Positions 17,056 to 26,979 of a stretch of 64,000 nucleotides of DNA are shown here, one piece after another. Position numbers and translations under genes: made by a program. The stretch covers positions 1,426,001 through 1,490,000 of the forward strand of contig NZ_CP064952.1 of NCBI RefSeq assembly GCF_011038885.2, in the 5' to 3' direction. Below the pieces are notes generated by a model, which worked only from the letters and a program-made list of their open reading frames with translations, searched no databases and was not told the origin of the DNA. Position 1 is the first letter of the stretch. Each line of letters opens with the position of its first letter. The DNA is from Schaalia sp. ZJ405. GTDB taxonomy: Bacteria > Actinomycetota > Actinomycetes > Actinomycetales > Actinomycetaceae.

Positions 17056-17174
17056 ATGGTACTCCCCTCTCCCTTCGCTTTCCCGTCCGCATTCTGTGTC
17101 TTTTCGTTCATTGAGCGCCACATTCACTCTCGGCGTATTTTCTTTCATCACGGTGCTCACCTAAAGTTACGGCC

Positions 17175-18083
17175 GTGACTGTGACACCAATTGATCCCTA
17201 CGGGACGAATATCTTCGCCCACGACCCGCATCGCGAGGGGCCCAATGCGCGTCGTCCTCGTTCCCGTGACGTCGCCGTTGAATACGGGATGGTTCTCGAG
17301 GACGTGACCACAGGTTGGGTGGGCGCGGTCACCCGGGTTGAAAAGTCCGCAGGCGTGTACCTCATCGAACTTGAGGACCGTCACGGACGCACCCGTTCTT
17401 TCCCTCTTGGCCCAGGCTTTTGGCTTGACGGAGAACCCATTAACGCCTGCCCTCCACGCCCCCGGTCAGCACCACCGGATCATTTAGCTGCGACAACCCC
17501 GATGGGCCGTCGCGTAACCAATTCCGGGTCGATCGCTGTTCCTCACGCCCCAGCCCGCATCGCCAAGGCCTCGCGTATCTGGGTGGAGGGACGACACGAC
17601 GCTGAACTTGTTGAACACATGTGGGGCGAGGACCTCGGCCTCGAAGGAATCGTCGTTGAACTCCTTGAAGGAGTGGACAATCTCGAAGAAATTCTTGAAG
17701 AATTCACCCCGACCACCAGCGCCCGAGCCGGCATCCTCATCGACCATGCCGTTGCCGGATCAAAAGAGTCGCGCATCGCCGACGCCGTCATGCGTCGCTG
17801 GGGCGAGAGCGTCCTCGTGGTCGGCCATCCCTTCGTTGACATTTGGCAGGCCGTTAAACCCGAACGCCTGGGCCTGACGAAATGGCCTGATATTCCCCGC
17901 GGAACGGACATCAAAGTTGGGACCCTCACTCACCTTGGCTGGCCCCACGACACCCAGGCCGACATCGCCCGCGGATGGAAAAGAATTCTCGCGACCGTGC
18001 GCACATACCGCGACCTTGAGCCTGCTCTCCTTGGACGCGTCGAAGAACTCATCGACTTCGTCACCGCGCCCGGTATTCAGTGA
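17175..18083 (+). CDS. DUF3097 family protein
   Basis: A 302-aa protein of unknown function found in Actinobacteria. It starts with VTVTPIDPYG (GTG). A small beta-rich segment (~40-80: EYGMVLEDVTTGWVGAVTRVEKSAG) resembles an SH3-like barrel. From ~130 there is a TOPRIM-like pattern (RIWVEGRHDAELVEHMWGEDL...GILIDHAVAGSKESRIAD), which suggests a nucleic-acid-linked role; that is inference. The early Arg-rich stretch RRPRSRD is encoded by a dispersed repeat copy (17252-17261). It is divergent from hrcA, with little visible ribosome-binding site. Confidence 0.87.
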   Translation: MTVTPIDPYGTNIFAHDPHREGPNARRPRSRDVAVEYGMVLEDVTTGWVGAVTRVEKSAGVYLIELEDRHGRTRSFPLGPGFWLDGEPINACPPRPRSAPPDHLAATTPMGRRVTNSGSIAVPHAPARIAKASRIWVEGRHDAELVEHMWGEDLGLEGIVVELLEGVDNLEEILEEFTPTTSARAGILIDHAVAGSKESRIADAVMRRWGESVLVVGHPFVDIWQAVKPERLGLTKWPDIPRGTDIKVGTLTHLGWPHDTQADIARGWKRILATVRTYRDLEPALLGRVEELIDFVTAPGIQ

Positions 18084-18099
18084 CACTGGCAGATCGTTT

Positions 18100-19359
18100 T
18101 TAGCCGTCGTATCCCATGAGAGTGCGCGTGACGAGGTCGGCGAGCAAACGGCCTCTGAGCGTGAGAACGATCTGACCTCGAAGCGCTGACACAGGATCTA
18201 CCAGCCCATCGGCGATGAGTCTGGCAACGCGGTCCGGGCGTTGATGCTCAGACAGCGTGGCACCGTCGGCCGTGCGCACCGACAGCATCACCCGTTCAAG
18301 TTCACGCTCGGTGCTTCCCAGGATTTCACCTGCTGCCCCAGGCGACATTCCCCCCGCTAATCGCCCCGCGTAAGCGCGCGGATGTTTGACGTTCCACCAG
18401 CGCAGACGCCCGATGTGGGAGTGCGCCCCCGGGCCGAAACCCCACCAGTCCCAGTCGCGCCAATAGGCTAAATTATGGCAGGATGCGTGACGAAGACTCG
18501 TGGAAGCACACTCGTCCTCGTCCCCTTCAACGCGCGCAAAATTGGAGATCTCATACCAGCGGTATCCCGCTGCGCCTAAGAGTTCGTCGGCAAGTTCGTA
18601 CTTCGTCGCTTCATCGTCTGGGTCGGGAAGAGGCAGATCTCCGCGCGCAACCTGAGCGGCCATCTTGGTGCCTTCCTCAATGACCAAGGCATAGGCACTG
18701 ATATGGTCGGGACGCATCCCAATTGCCGCTTCCACACTCAAGCGCCACTGGTCAACAGTTTCACCGGGAGTGCCATAGATCAGGTCAAGTGAGGTATCAA
18801 GCCCGACCTCACGTGCCGCTGCAACAACAACGGGCACACGCTCGGGGGTGTGCGTGCGGTCAAGGGTGCGAAGAACACTGGGGACTGCCGACTGCATGCC
18901 AAAGGATACGCGCGTCACTCCCGTGTCTTTGAGAGCCTTCAACCGCTGGGCATCCACAGTTTCCGGGTTTGCCTCGACGGTGATCTCACAGTCGTCGGCT
19001 AAACCGATATGCGAACGAATACCGTGAAGGATTGCCGCGATACTCCGGGTGTCCAGCAGCGTTGGCGTCCCTCCGCCGAAGAACACGGTTCGCGCTGGTC
19101 TGCGCGCAAAGCCAGCATCGTTGAGGATCGAGGCGGCCATCCGTACTTCACTGACAACGGACTCATGGTAGGACGTGAGGTCGGCTCCCTGGCCGAACTG
19201 TGCGGTGTACGTGTTGAAGTCGCAGTAGCCGCACCTCACCCGGCAAAACGGAACATGAACGTAGACGCTCAGCGGGCGTGATTGCTCCACCTCGGCGCAG
19301 GCCGGATCGATCCTGCCGTCCGTTGGCCAGGTGATCCCATCGGGTTGGTGTGGGCTCAT
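18100..19359 (-). CDS. hemW: HemW-like heme chaperone (radical SAM)
   Basis: Related to oxygen-independent coproporphyrinogen oxidase. HemW proteins bind heme and insert it into respiratory enzymes rather than oxidising coproporphyrinogen. The 419-aa protein has the radical-SAM cysteines in CRVRCGYCDF, GGGTPTLL, and the HemW-type HNLAYWRDWDWWGFGPGAHS segment. Its ATG overlaps the stop of the upstream MFS gene by 4 bp, so it ends a lepA-trmB-MFS-hemW operon. A dispersed repeat copy (18512-18521) encodes the acidic GDEDEC stretch just before the HN motif. Confidence 0.92.
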   Translation of the reverse strand: MSPHQPDGITWPTDGRIDPACAEVEQSRPLSVYVHVPFCRVRCGYCDFNTYTAQFGQGADLTSYHESVVSEVRMAASILNDAGFARRPARTVFFGGGTPTLLDTRSIAAILHGIRSHIGLADDCEITVEANPETVDAQRLKALKDTGVTRVSFGMQSAVPSVLRTLDRTHTPERVPVVVAAAREVGLDTSLDLIYGTPGETVDQWRLSVEAAIGMRPDHISAYALVIEEGTKMAAQVARGDLPLPDPDDEATKYELADELLGAAGYRWYEISNFARVEGDEDECASTSLRHASCHNLAYWRDWDWWGFGPGAHSHIGRLRWWNVKHPRAYAGRLAGGMSPGAAGEILGSTERELERVMLSVRTADGATLSEHQRPDRVARLIADGLVDPVSALRGQIVLTLRGRLLADLVTRTLMGYDG

Positions 19360-20618
19360 CGTAAGTCCCAGTCTCGGTCAACGGTGTCGAGTACCTCCAG
19401 CCCCAGGGGGCGGCGCGACACAATGAATGCTGACACAGTCATGAGCGTGAGCGAAGCGGTGAGAATGACGAAGGGAATCCGCCACGATCCACTCCACGTG
19501 TGCACCCACCCAATGGAGATGGGGCCGATTGCGGCAACGATGTAGCCGATGCTTTGCACGAAAGACACGACACGTCGGTTGATGTCGAGCGACGGAGATT
19601 GCTCGATGACCGTTGTGAAGAGCACCGTGAAAAATCCGCCGTGTCCGATGCCGCACAGAGTGCACCACAGCGCCCAGATCGCGGGGGCACACAGAAGTCC
19701 CAGCGGCATTGACAGCCAGCATGCGCAGACGAGGGCAAGTGTTGCGCGCTGACTCCATTTGAGCACCCCGAAGGTCAATGACGGCAGCAGTGATCCGAGG
19801 ATTCCGCAGACGTGGAACAGTGATGTTGCTGTTCCCGCCTGGGATGCGCTCATGTCGAGGATGTCTTCAAGCATCGTCGGAAGCCACGAGGCGAGGGAAA
19901 AGAACGCGTAGGTGTGTGCGCCGAACGCCACCGCGAGAAGCACCACTGAAGGCACAGACCTCAGGGAACGAGGACGAGCCTGCGTTTTCCTGTGGATTTC
20001 TCCTGGGAGCGCAGGTGAGTGCGCGCCTCGTCCTCGTCCCCTGATCTGTGGAGGAAACACGAACTGCCATGCGGTAAGGATGATGATGCCGGGAATTGCG
20101 ACCCATAGGAATGTTGACCATCGCCACCCCACGTGGGAGGCCGTGGGAACAGCGGCGATCGTGACAGCCGCAACCCCCAGGTTCGTTGACACCGTGTACA
20201 GACCCGTCATGAGGGAAGCACGGAAGGGGAAGTCTCGACCGATGAGCAGGGGAATAACGACATTGCCGAGGGTCATGCCAAAACCAATGATGACCGTGCC
20301 CACGAAAAGGAACGCAGCTGGACCGACGGAGCGGATCGCAGCCCCGATCACAATGAGGACGAGGCACACCATGCCTCCCGCGTTCGGTCCTAGTCGACGA
20401 AGCAGACTCGAACCTGCGGGGGTCAGCAGACCGAAACACACAATGGGAACGGAAGTGAGCGCGCCAAGGGCAACGGCATCAAGGGCCTGGCTCTCGCCGA
20501 TGTCTCGCAGTAGCGGGGGGATCACGGAAATCGGGGACCGCAGGAGCAGCGCGAGGCTCAGGAGAACGAGCGCGCTGATCAGGGTTGCGTGTGCGCTCTG
20601 ACGAGCTTGTGTACTCAC
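19356..20618 (-). CDS. MFS transporter, CynX/NimT-like
   Basis: A 420-aa membrane protein with about 12 hydrophobic segments, resembling the cyanate/nitroimidazole transporter branch of the major facilitator superfamily. The substrate cannot be told from sequence. It starts with GTG overlapping the trmB stop, and its stop overlaps hemW. The central cytoplasmic loop (~205-235) is unusually Arg-rich (RGRGRG, RPRSLR). This loop is encoded by two oppositely oriented copies of the dispersed repeat (19968 and 20028), read in different frames. An efflux or uptake gene inside an otherwise housekeeping operon is unexpected. Confidence 0.85.
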   Translation of the reverse strand: MSTQARQSAHATLISALVLLSLALLLRSPISVIPPLLRDIGESQALDAVALGALTSVPIVCFGLLTPAGSSLLRRLGPNAGGMVCLVLIVIGAAIRSVGPAAFLFVGTVIIGFGMTLGNVVIPLLIGRDFPFRASLMTGLYTVSTNLGVAAVTIAAVPTASHVGWRWSTFLWVAIPGIIILTAWQFVFPPQIRGRGRGAHSPALPGEIHRKTQARPRSLRSVPSVVLLAVAFGAHTYAFFSLASWLPTMLEDILDMSASQAGTATSLFHVCGILGSLLPSLTFGVLKWSQRATLALVCACWLSMPLGLLCAPAIWALWCTLCGIGHGGFFTVLFTTVIEQSPSLDINRRVVSFVQSIGYIVAAIGPISIGWVHTWSGSWRIPFVILTASLTLMTVSAFIVSRRPLGLEVLDTVDRDWDLR

Positions 20619-21562
20619 CGAGAGTCACCACAAGGGACGTTTTCCGAGGGCCCGTCTACTGTGGGACGTGGAAGCCGAACTCCGACGATGTCGTGAGCCC
20701 TGCGCCCCGCATCGATCCCTCGGGTCTCGAAATGTGTGATGATGCGTCCCTGAAAACGCGGGGCAAAGCCGCCGCGCTCAGGTTCGGGGTCCTCAGGATC
20801 GGGTCGCTCACCTTCGTAGGGGTTGGCGAGAAGATCGCAGGATTCAACGACGTCACGCATCTGCCACGCATAGTCATCCCAGTCCGTAGCCAAACGCCAC
20901 AGCCCACCGTCTTGGAGGATCCGTGCGATCTCGCGGGCAAAGGAATCGGATACGAGGCGGCGTTTGCGGTGACGGGCCTTGCGCCACGGGTCAGGGAAGA
21001 ACGTCCACACTTCTGCAACCGATGCATCCTTCAGGAGGATGGGCAGAGCTTGGGCGGCGTCAGCTTCAAGAACGCGGATATTCGATACGTCTGCGGCTGC
21101 GGCCTTCGAGATGAGTTTCGCAATCCCAGGGACCCACACTTCAAGCGCCAAGTAGTCGCGGTCTGGGTGCGAGGCGGCCGCTGCAACGATCTGTTCCCCG
21201 GTTCCTGAGCCGATCTCAACCGTCACTGGGGCGCTGCGGCCAAACTCTTGGGCAATATCGAGGTGGAAATCCTCAGCGATCGTGGTGAATCCGATGCCGC
21301 GTCGAGGCTCAATGACGTAGCGGTCACCGTGGGTCGCCCATGTGCGTTGAAGACCGATGGGAAGATCACGGGATCGACGAGTGAACGACTTTGTGCGCGC
21401 CATGTACACGTCAGGGGAACCGGGCGTTCCGGGGGCTTTCTTGCCCCCGGGTTGAGCATCATTCGTATGCAATGGGGCCGAGGACGAGGACGAAGACGAA
21501 GACGAAGACGAAGTATTCTGCCCCGCCGCGTCGTGACCGTGGGAAGCGTCGGCGTTGCTCAT
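20615..21562 (-). CDS. trmB: tRNA (guanine-N7-)-methyltransferase
   Basis: Makes m7G46 in tRNA variable loops. The 315-aa protein is longer than E. coli TrmB (239 aa) owing to a ~60-residue N-terminal extension with a run of about 13 serines (~18-30). The SAM-binding motif is [11 protein letters not shown], and [15 protein letters not shown] is the family's tRNA-binding signature. The poly-Ser run is encoded by GAGGACGAGGACGAAGACGA-type DNA that contains the dispersed repeat core. It overlaps lepA upstream and the MFS gene downstream, by 4 bp each. Confidence 0.95.
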   Translation of the reverse strand: MSNADASHGHDAAGQNTSSSSSSSSSSSAPLHTNDAQPGGKKAPGTPGSPDVYMARTKSFTRRSRDLPIGLQRTWATHGDRYVIEPRRGIGFTTIAEDFHLDIAQEFGRSAPVTVEIGSGTGEQIVAAAASHPDRDYLALEVWVPGIAKLISKAAAADVSNIRVLEADAAQALPILLKDASVAEVWTFFPDPWRKARHRKRRLVSDSFAREIARILQDGGLWRLATDWDDYAWQMRDVVESCDLLANPYEGERPDPEDPEPERGGFAPRFQGRIITHFETRGIDAGRRAHDIVGVRLPRPTVDGPSENVPCGDSR

Positions 21563-23415
21563 TTCTTCCCCGTGGGAACATCCGATGTCAACGCCGCAAT
21601 GAAAGCCTCCTGCGGCACGTCAACGCGGCCGATGGACTTCATCCGCTTCTTGCCCTCTTTCTGCTTCTCCAGCAGCTTACGTTTACGCGAAATATCGCCT
21701 CCGTAGCACTTCGCCAGCATGTCTTTGCGCAAAGCCTTGATTGTCTCTCGCGCGATCACACGCGCACCCACGGCCGCTTGAACGGGAATCTCAAATTGCT
21801 GCCGAGGAATGAGTTCTTTCAAGCGCTTGGTCATGCGCTGACCGTAGGAGTAGGCCGCATCCTTGTGAACAATCGCGCTGAACGCATCAACCCGGTCACC
21901 GTTGAGAAGGATGTCAACCTTGACGAGGTCGGCAACCTGCTGCCCGGCTTCCTGATAGTCAAGCGAGGCATAGCCCCGGGTTCGTGACTTCAACTGGTCG
22001 AAGAAGTCGAAGACAATTTCCGCCATCGGCAACGCGTAGTGGAGTTCGACGCGTTCCTCACTGAGATAGTCCATGCCTTTCATAGTTCCGCGGCGCTCCT
22101 GGCACAGCTCCATAATTGTGCCGGTGAATTCCGTGGGCGTCAGGATCGTCGCGTTGACCAGCGGCTCACGGACCTCGCGAATTTTGCCTTCGGGATATTC
22201 CGACGGATTATCAACGCGCACGCTGGTTCCGTCCTCGGTAATGACCTGGTAGACAACGTTCGGTGCCGTGGCGATGAGATCGAGGTTGAACTCGCGTTCG
22301 AGGCGCTCGCGAATGATCTCCAAGTGAAGGAGACCGAGGAAGCCGCAGCGGAACCCAAATCCCAGGGCGGCAGACGACTCCGGCTCAAATGTCAAGGCCG
22401 CATCGTTGAGTTGGAGGCGTTCCAACGCATCACGCAGATCTGGGAAGTCTGTGCCGTCAACCGGGTAGATTCCAGAAAACACCATCGGTTGCGGATCCTG
22501 GTAACCATCAAGCGGTTGCTCAGCTCCTTTGGTTGCTGAGGTCACCGTGTCGCCAACTCGTGACTGACGCACGTCTTTCACGCCGGTAATGAGATAGCCG
22601 ACCTCACCTGCTCCGATTCCTGCAGATGGCACGGCCTCGGGTGAGATCACACCAAGTTCAAGCAGCTCATGCGCTGTTCCAGTGGACATCATGCGAATAC
22701 GTTCACGCGTGTTCAACGTGCCATCAACCACGCGGACGTAGGTCACAACGCCCCTGTATGTGTCGTACACGGAATCGAAAATCATCGCGCGCGTCGCGCC
22801 GTCAGGATCTCCTTCAGGTGCGGGAACGGTGCGGACAATGGTGTCAAGAAGATCTGCGACGCCTTCACCTGTTTTCCCCGACACCTTGAGAACGTCGGAT
22901 TCGTCAACTCCGATGAGTTGAGCGACCTCGTGCGCATATTTTTCTGGCTGCGCACCCGGCAGGTCGATCTTGTTGAGAACTGGGATAATTGCCAGGTCGT
23001 TTTCCAAAGCAAGGTAAAGGTTCGCAAGGGTCTGCGCTTCGATGCCCTGAGCAGCGTCAATAAGCAGCACCGCGCCCTCACAGGCGGCGAGCGAACGCGA
23101 CACCTCGTAGGTGAAGTCAACGTGTCCGGGGGTGTCAATCATGTTAAGCGCGTACGGCTGACCATCAACGGCCCACGGCATGCGGACCGCCTGAGATTTA
23201 ATCGTGATTCCACGTTCGCGCTCGATGTCCATGCGGTCGAGGTATTGCGCACGCATATCGCGTTGTTCAACGACTCCGGTGAGCTGAAGCATTCGGTCAG
23301 CAAGAGTCGATTTGCCGTGGTCGATGTGGGCAATGATGCAGAAATTCCGAATCCGCGACTGGCTGGTCTTCGCCGGCTGAATCAGCGCACTTTGCTCTGA
23401 CGTGGGGATGGGCAC
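21559..23415 (-). CDS. lepA: Elongation factor 4 (LepA)
   Basis: Ribosome-bound GTPase linked to translation fidelity and 30S assembly. It is about 618 aa from the chosen start. The P-loop is AHIDHGKS, the G2/G3 region reads [11 protein letters not shown] and DTPGHVDF, and NKID is G4. The C-terminal LepA-specific domain ends in [21 protein letters not shown] at 23415 with GGAGG five bases upstream is preferred; a TTG at 23427 is also in frame. It is the first gene of lepA-trmB-MFS-hemW. Confidence 0.96.
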   Translation of the reverse strand: MPIPTSEQSALIQPAKTSQSRIRNFCIIAHIDHGKSTLADRMLQLTGVVEQRDMRAQYLDRMDIERERGITIKSQAVRMPWAVDGQPYALNMIDTPGHVDFTYEVSRSLAACEGAVLLIDAAQGIEAQTLANLYLALENDLAIIPVLNKIDLPGAQPEKYAHEVAQLIGVDESDVLKVSGKTGEGVADLLDTIVRTVPAPEGDPDGATRAMIFDSVYDTYRGVVTYVRVVDGTLNTRERIRMMSTGTAHELLELGVISPEAVPSAGIGAGEVGYLITGVKDVRQSRVGDTVTSATKGAEQPLDGYQDPQPMVFSGIYPVDGTDFPDLRDALERLQLNDAALTFEPESSAALGFGFRCGFLGLLHLEIIRERLEREFNLDLIATAPNVVYQVITEDGTSVRVDNPSEYPEGKIREVREPLVNATILTPTEFTGTIMELCQERRGTMKGMDYLSEERVELHYALPMAEIVFDFFDQLKSRTRGYASLDYQEAGQQVADLVKVDILLNGDRVDAFSAIVHKDAAYSYGQRMTKRLKELIPRQQFEIPVQAAVGARVIARETIKALRKDMLAKCYGGDISRKRKLLEKQKEGKKRMKSIGRVDVPQEAFIAALTSDVPTGKK

Positions 23416-23640
23416 AGGTTCCTCCAACAGGTTCTAACTCCCCTATCGTCCCATTATCGGGCCCTTCATGGCGAACCAGGACGTGCCGTTTCCCCCACAT
23501 CTGGACGTCATCGATCCTTGACATCGGCATACGCACGCGCCGGGTGTTTTTCCATCGTCCATCTCTGAAGCATTCCTATCGGAGCTAATGCCCCAAAAGC
23601 CCATCCCCTTGCTTGCCCGCTCTCCATTGTCGATGCGCTC

Positions 23641-24693
23641 CTAGGCGCTCAGACGCCTCTGACTGATTTTTTGTTCAATATCTGCCATGACATCGTGAAA
23701 TAGCGCGCGCTCGTCCTCGTCCCACTCCTGCGGAGCCACCGCGAGAATCTTCTGACACCACAGCGCCGCCTGATCCCACTCCTGGTGATCCATAGCAAAG
23801 GTCATCTGGATGACCATCTGAGTGACGGTACGCGGGTCACTGGGACCAAATGTCTCCTCGAATCGGTCTGCGAGATCATTCCATAGGTTTTCTGCTCCCC
23901 ACGAGTCCCCACTGAGGTAGGTCATCCGAGCCAAGCAATGACGGACCCTCAAAGTCCGATGATCATCGGCACCGAAACAGTCGGTGAGAATAGTGAGCAA
24001 CGCGGAATACTCTTCGATGGCTTCGTCAAAACGTTCAGCCTCACCCAGTGCTTCAGCGAAATTATCCCGCACCGCCAGGTACAGGACGTCCGACTTCTCG
24101 CAGCGCACAGACATGTCCTCTCGCAAGTTCCGATAGATCTCGATTGCACGCTCCCAGTCCCCCGATAGTTTCGACGGCATCGCGGAATTATTCTCCACCG
24201 CCCACACCAAGGGATCGTTGTCACCACATACTCTGCGAACATCCTGACGAAGCTCGTTGAATTGGCTGTCCAGGTTGCTGTAACCGCACATGCAGGCCCA
24301 ATACAGAGTGGCATTGCGCATCGTCAGAGTTTCGTGACTATCTGCTCCCTTGACGAGCGTGGAATGAATACTGCCGATCGTTGCCCATGCAAGCGCGACA
24401 TTCGGCCGATCCATTTGTCCGTTCCACGTGATCAGCAGTCGAAGAATCGCCAGTGTGTCCTGCGAATTTGTTGCCGGGTGGATCACGGCTCTTTCAGCTT
24501 GAGACACCGCCTTCTCATAATCTCCTTGGGTTGCGGTTTCAATTGCTTCCTCGATCAGTTCGGCTGGAGTGCATAGTTCCTCCTCCGACTGACCTCCGTC
24601 TCCCCCTCGCGAAGGCACCGCCACCAAAGGCAGGTCCATCACTGTCAACAGGCTCGTCGTGCGGGGTTTCACCGTTGTGCAGGGTTTCATCAT
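23641..24693 (-). CDS. Tetratricopeptide-repeat protein of unknown function
   Basis: A 350-aa soluble protein. From ~45 on it is built of TPR-like helix pairs (GDYEKAVSQAERAV, GDWERAIEIYRNL, ERFDEAIEEYSALL, DSWGAENLWNDLADRFEETFG, EWDQAALWCQKIL), as in the tetratricopeptide proteins that mediate protein contacts. There is no signal peptide or catalytic domain. The codon pattern is more relaxed than in neighbouring housekeeping genes, which hints at accessory status. The ATG pair at its start has AAGGAG upstream. A dispersed repeat copy (23711-23720) encodes EWDEDERA near the C-terminus. No partner is evident. Confidence 0.75.
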   Translation of the reverse strand: MMKPCTTVKPRTTSLLTVMDLPLVAVPSRGGDGGQSEEELCTPAELIEEAIETATQGDYEKAVSQAERAVIHPATNSQDTLAILRLLITWNGQMDRPNVALAWATIGSIHSTLVKGADSHETLTMRNATLYWACMCGYSNLDSQFNELRQDVRRVCGDNDPLVWAVENNSAMPSKLSGDWERAIEIYRNLREDMSVRCEKSDVLYLAVRDNFAEALGEAERFDEAIEEYSALLTILTDCFGADDHRTLRVRHCLARMTYLSGDSWGAENLWNDLADRFEETFGPSDPRTVTQMVIQMTFAMDHQEWDQAALWCQKILAVAPQEWDEDERALFHDVMADIEQKISQRRLSA

Positions 24694-25135
24694 TGGCTCC
24701 TTAAATCATCGCGCTTTCGGAGTCGTCTCCTTGCGCGGGTCGTCGTTTCTGTTTTCCGCTCACGTATATGGCGGCGGGCAGCACCTACGCCCCTTGCTCA
24801 CGCGGGGGCTTGGGTGAGTGAGTGCGCTCATCATGTCAGTTGGTATTGAGAAAACACAGGGACGAGGACGAGCCTGTGGATAACCGCGTCCAGCTGTCGA
24901 AACACACCTATTTTCACGAGTATTCCGCTTAATCGTGAGGGTCTTCACGTTGTTTTCTGCTGGACGAGATGGCACATAAAAGGGCCATACTGGTAAAGTC
25001 GGTGGTCGGACTCCCAGCCTGGTCGGGCAGGGGGTCTGGTTGAAGTCGCTCGCGGATGTCCCCATGTCCCAGTCCCGGCTTTGACACAGCCCTCACCGAC
25101 CCTGAACGTTTCCAAAAACAAGGAGTTACCCGACT
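24694..25135. other. Spacer between the TPR gene and rpsT, with a repeat copy and a DnaA-box match
   Basis: This 442-bp divergent gap carries a long-form dispersed repeat (CAGGGACGAGGACGAGCCTG at 24858-24877) directly followed by TGTGGATAA (24875-24883), the complement of the DnaA-box consensus TTATCCACA. It must also hold promoters for both neighbours. The open frame across it has no supporting features. Confidence 0.6.
24862..24873 (+). repeat. Dispersed ACGAGGACGA repeat, intergenic copy
   Basis: A full-consensus copy, GGGACGAGGACGAGCCTG, closely matching that at 19968 (GGAACGAGGACGAGCCTG). It lies outside any gene. Confidence 0.8.
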
Positions 25136-25399
25136 GTGGCGAACATTAAGTCTCAGATCAAGCGGATCCGCACAAACGAAAAGCGCCGCCTGCGCAATCA
25201 GGCAGTGAAGTCTGAACTCAAGACCCTGGTTCGTAAGGCTCGCGAGGCCGTTGAAGCTGGCGACAAGGAAGCGGCAACCGAGGCACTGCGCGTTGCTTCA
25301 CGTAAGCTCGACAAGGCCGTGTCGAAGGGCGTCATTCACAAGAATCAGGCCGCGAACCGCAAGTCCAAGCTGGCCAAGCGCGTTGCTTCACTCGACTGA
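25136..25399 (+). CDS. rpsT: 30S ribosomal protein S20
   Basis: Binds 16S rRNA early in small-subunit assembly. The 87-aa Lys/Arg-rich product starts with [20 protein letters not shown] and ends with [14 protein letters not shown], as usual for S20. The start is GTG behind AAGGAG. It is monocistronic, with a strong terminator 16 bp past the stop. In many Actinobacteria rpsT lies next to holA, which is also true here apart from a small unknown gene. Confidence 0.98.
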   Translation: MANIKSQIKRIRTNEKRRLRNQAVKSELKTLVRKAREAVEAGDKEAATEALRVASRKLDKAVSKGVIHKNQAANRKSKLAKRVASLD

Positions 25400-25414
25400 T
25401 TTTTCAGACCTGAC

Positions 25415-25447
25415 GTGGGGGCCGTCCCGATTCGGGACGGCCCCCAC
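25415..25447 (+). terminator. rpsT intrinsic terminator
   Basis: GTGGGGGCCGTCCC pairs with its complement around a 5-nt loop and is followed by TTTTCTC. A textbook rho-independent terminator. Confidence 0.95.
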
Positions 25448-25538
25448 TTTTCTCGTGGTCAGCTAAGAGCCCCAATAAGTCCCCGACGACCACCCGCACA
25501 GGGGTAGCCGCAGGGCCACACGGAGCGTCTAAAACCGG

Positions 25539-25835
25539 TTAGACGTTGAGGAGTTTCTTGGACGCTTCGTAGACAACTTGGCGTCCAATGTCGTCGATCT
25601 GTTCTGGTGTCATGTCCCGCCAGTCAGAAAGCGTGATCTCGACCAGAGTCTCCTCGTCGTCCAGCGCCTCCACGTACCTGCACGCTCTGACGAATAACAG
25701 GTCTTTGTCGCCGCCGCTTCGTTGAAGCTCAGTAGAAACAGGGTTTGTCGGGTCGATCAGGTGTCCGAGCTTCCTCAGCAGAACTCCTGCGGTGGAATTG
25801 ATTGTGCTGAACTTCTTCAGGTCTACACTTGGCAT
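25539..25835 (-). CDS. Small protein of unknown function
   Basis: A 98-aa soluble protein that I do not recognise. It has a clear AGGGGG ribosome-binding site 9 bases before the ATG, so it is probably real. It is acidic in the second half (EALDDEETLVEITLSDWRDMTPEQIDDIG) and likely alpha-helical, with no membrane segment or signal. It lies between rpsT (convergent) and holA, transcribed like holA but separated from it by ~150 bp. Its base composition is lower in GC than the flanking genes. Confidence 0.65.
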   Translation of the reverse strand: MPSVDLKKFSTINSTAGVLLRKLGHLIDPTNPVSTELQRSGGDKDLLFVRACRYVEALDDEETLVEITLSDWRDMTPEQIDDIGRQVVYEASKKLLNV

Positions 25836-25986
25836 TGTTGGTGTCCCCCTTCATGGAAACATGGGTGAATTGGTTGTTTGTCTCACCTAGTCGTCTTAAC
25901 TTGGCACTCAATGGTCGATGGGTGATTCTGCGCATTCTCACAAATCGGTGAACGCTATCGGACACTCCGGTTTATACGACGCTCCG

Positions 25987-26979
25987 TTATCGCCGGTAAC
26001 GACGCAGTCGGCATATCTGAATAACTGCTTTTTCAACGGCGCGTTCAGGATCGCGAGATAGACCTTTCGTTTCCTCGTCAGCCACTGCGAGAGCCGAAAT
26101 AGCTGCGGCGAGCGATGCATCCGACCATCCACGCAGCTGGCGTCTGACGGTGTCAAGCTGTCGCGGACTCAGCGCGATCCGGGGCATATTGGCGTTACCC
26201 ATAACCTGAACCTTTGCCAAGTTACGCACCTTATAGGCGAGTGCCCCAACGAGCGCAATCGGGGATGCCCCCGTTGCTAAAGCATGGCGCAGGAGCATGA
26301 GTGCGCGCACCGAATCTCCGTCGATCGCTGCATCGGCTACCTCAAAGCCGGTGGCTTCCACACGCCCCGATTGGCTTCGCCGCACATCTTCAACGGTGAT
26401 TCGCCCGTGAATGTCAAAGAACAGCTGATTGAGCGCCGCACACATGGATCGCACGTCGTTTCCCAAGGCATCGACGAGGGCTTGAAGTGCCTCGGGATCA
26501 ACGTGGCGCCGTGCGCGACGTGCGTCGTCGCGTAAGAGCGTGAGTTTGTCCGAGTCGTATTGCAGGGGCTGCGCGGGAATCACGGGGTACTTTGCCTTGA
26601 CGATCGCATCAAGGACTTTCTTGCCGCGCGCATTCCCCCCGGGATGAACAAGGATGATCCACGTGTCAGGTGATGGCTGGGGAAGATATTCCAGAAGATC
26701 CTGAGCGAAACCATCCGTCATTGTTTCCAGGTCGCGGACAATAATGAGCCGCGATTCTCCAAAAAGCGACGGCGATGTTAATGCCGCCATCTCCCCTGGG
26801 GAGTACGTGGCAACATTCAGTTCTGTGAGTTCAACCGCCGGATCGGCTGCACGAGCCTGATCTTTGAGTTGTCCGAGAGCGCGATCAACCAGAAGACCCT
26901 CTGAGCCTTTAATGAGGACAACGGGGGCAAGCGTGGCCTCAACAGGGGTGAAGCGTTGGTAGCTTCCACGTGCCGTCAT
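25987..26979 (-). CDS. holA: DNA polymerase III delta subunit
   Basis: Opens the sliding clamp within the clamp-loader complex. The product is 330 aa from the ATG at 26979, which has GAGAGGA upstream; the longer open frame lacks support. Family features are LIKGSEGLLVDRALGQL near the N-terminus, LIIVRDLE, and the C-terminal helical region (LRHALATGASPIALVGALAYKVRNL...EETKGLSRDPERAVEKAVIQIC). It follows comEC, the usual comEA-comEC-holA order. Confidence 0.93.
   Translation of the reverse strand: MTARGSYQRFTPVEATLAPVVLIKGSEGLLVDRALGQLKDQARAADPAVELTELNVATYSPGEMAALTSPSLFGESRLIIVRDLETMTDGFAQDLLEYLPQPSPDTWIILVHPGGNARGKKVLDAIVKAKYPVIPAQPLQYDSDKLTLLRDDARRARRHVDPEALQALVDALGNDVRSMCAALNQLFFDIHGRITVEDVRRSQSGRVEATGFEVADAAIDGDSVRALMLLRHALATGASPIALVGALAYKVRNLAKVQVMGNANMPRIALSPRQLDTVRRQLRGWSDASLAAAISALAVADEETKGLSRDPERAVEKAVIQICRLRRYRR

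Noticed and set aside
24760..25065. 101-codon minus-strand frame upstream of rpsT
   Set aside because: It covers the repeat copy and promoter region; composition and sequence do not look coding.
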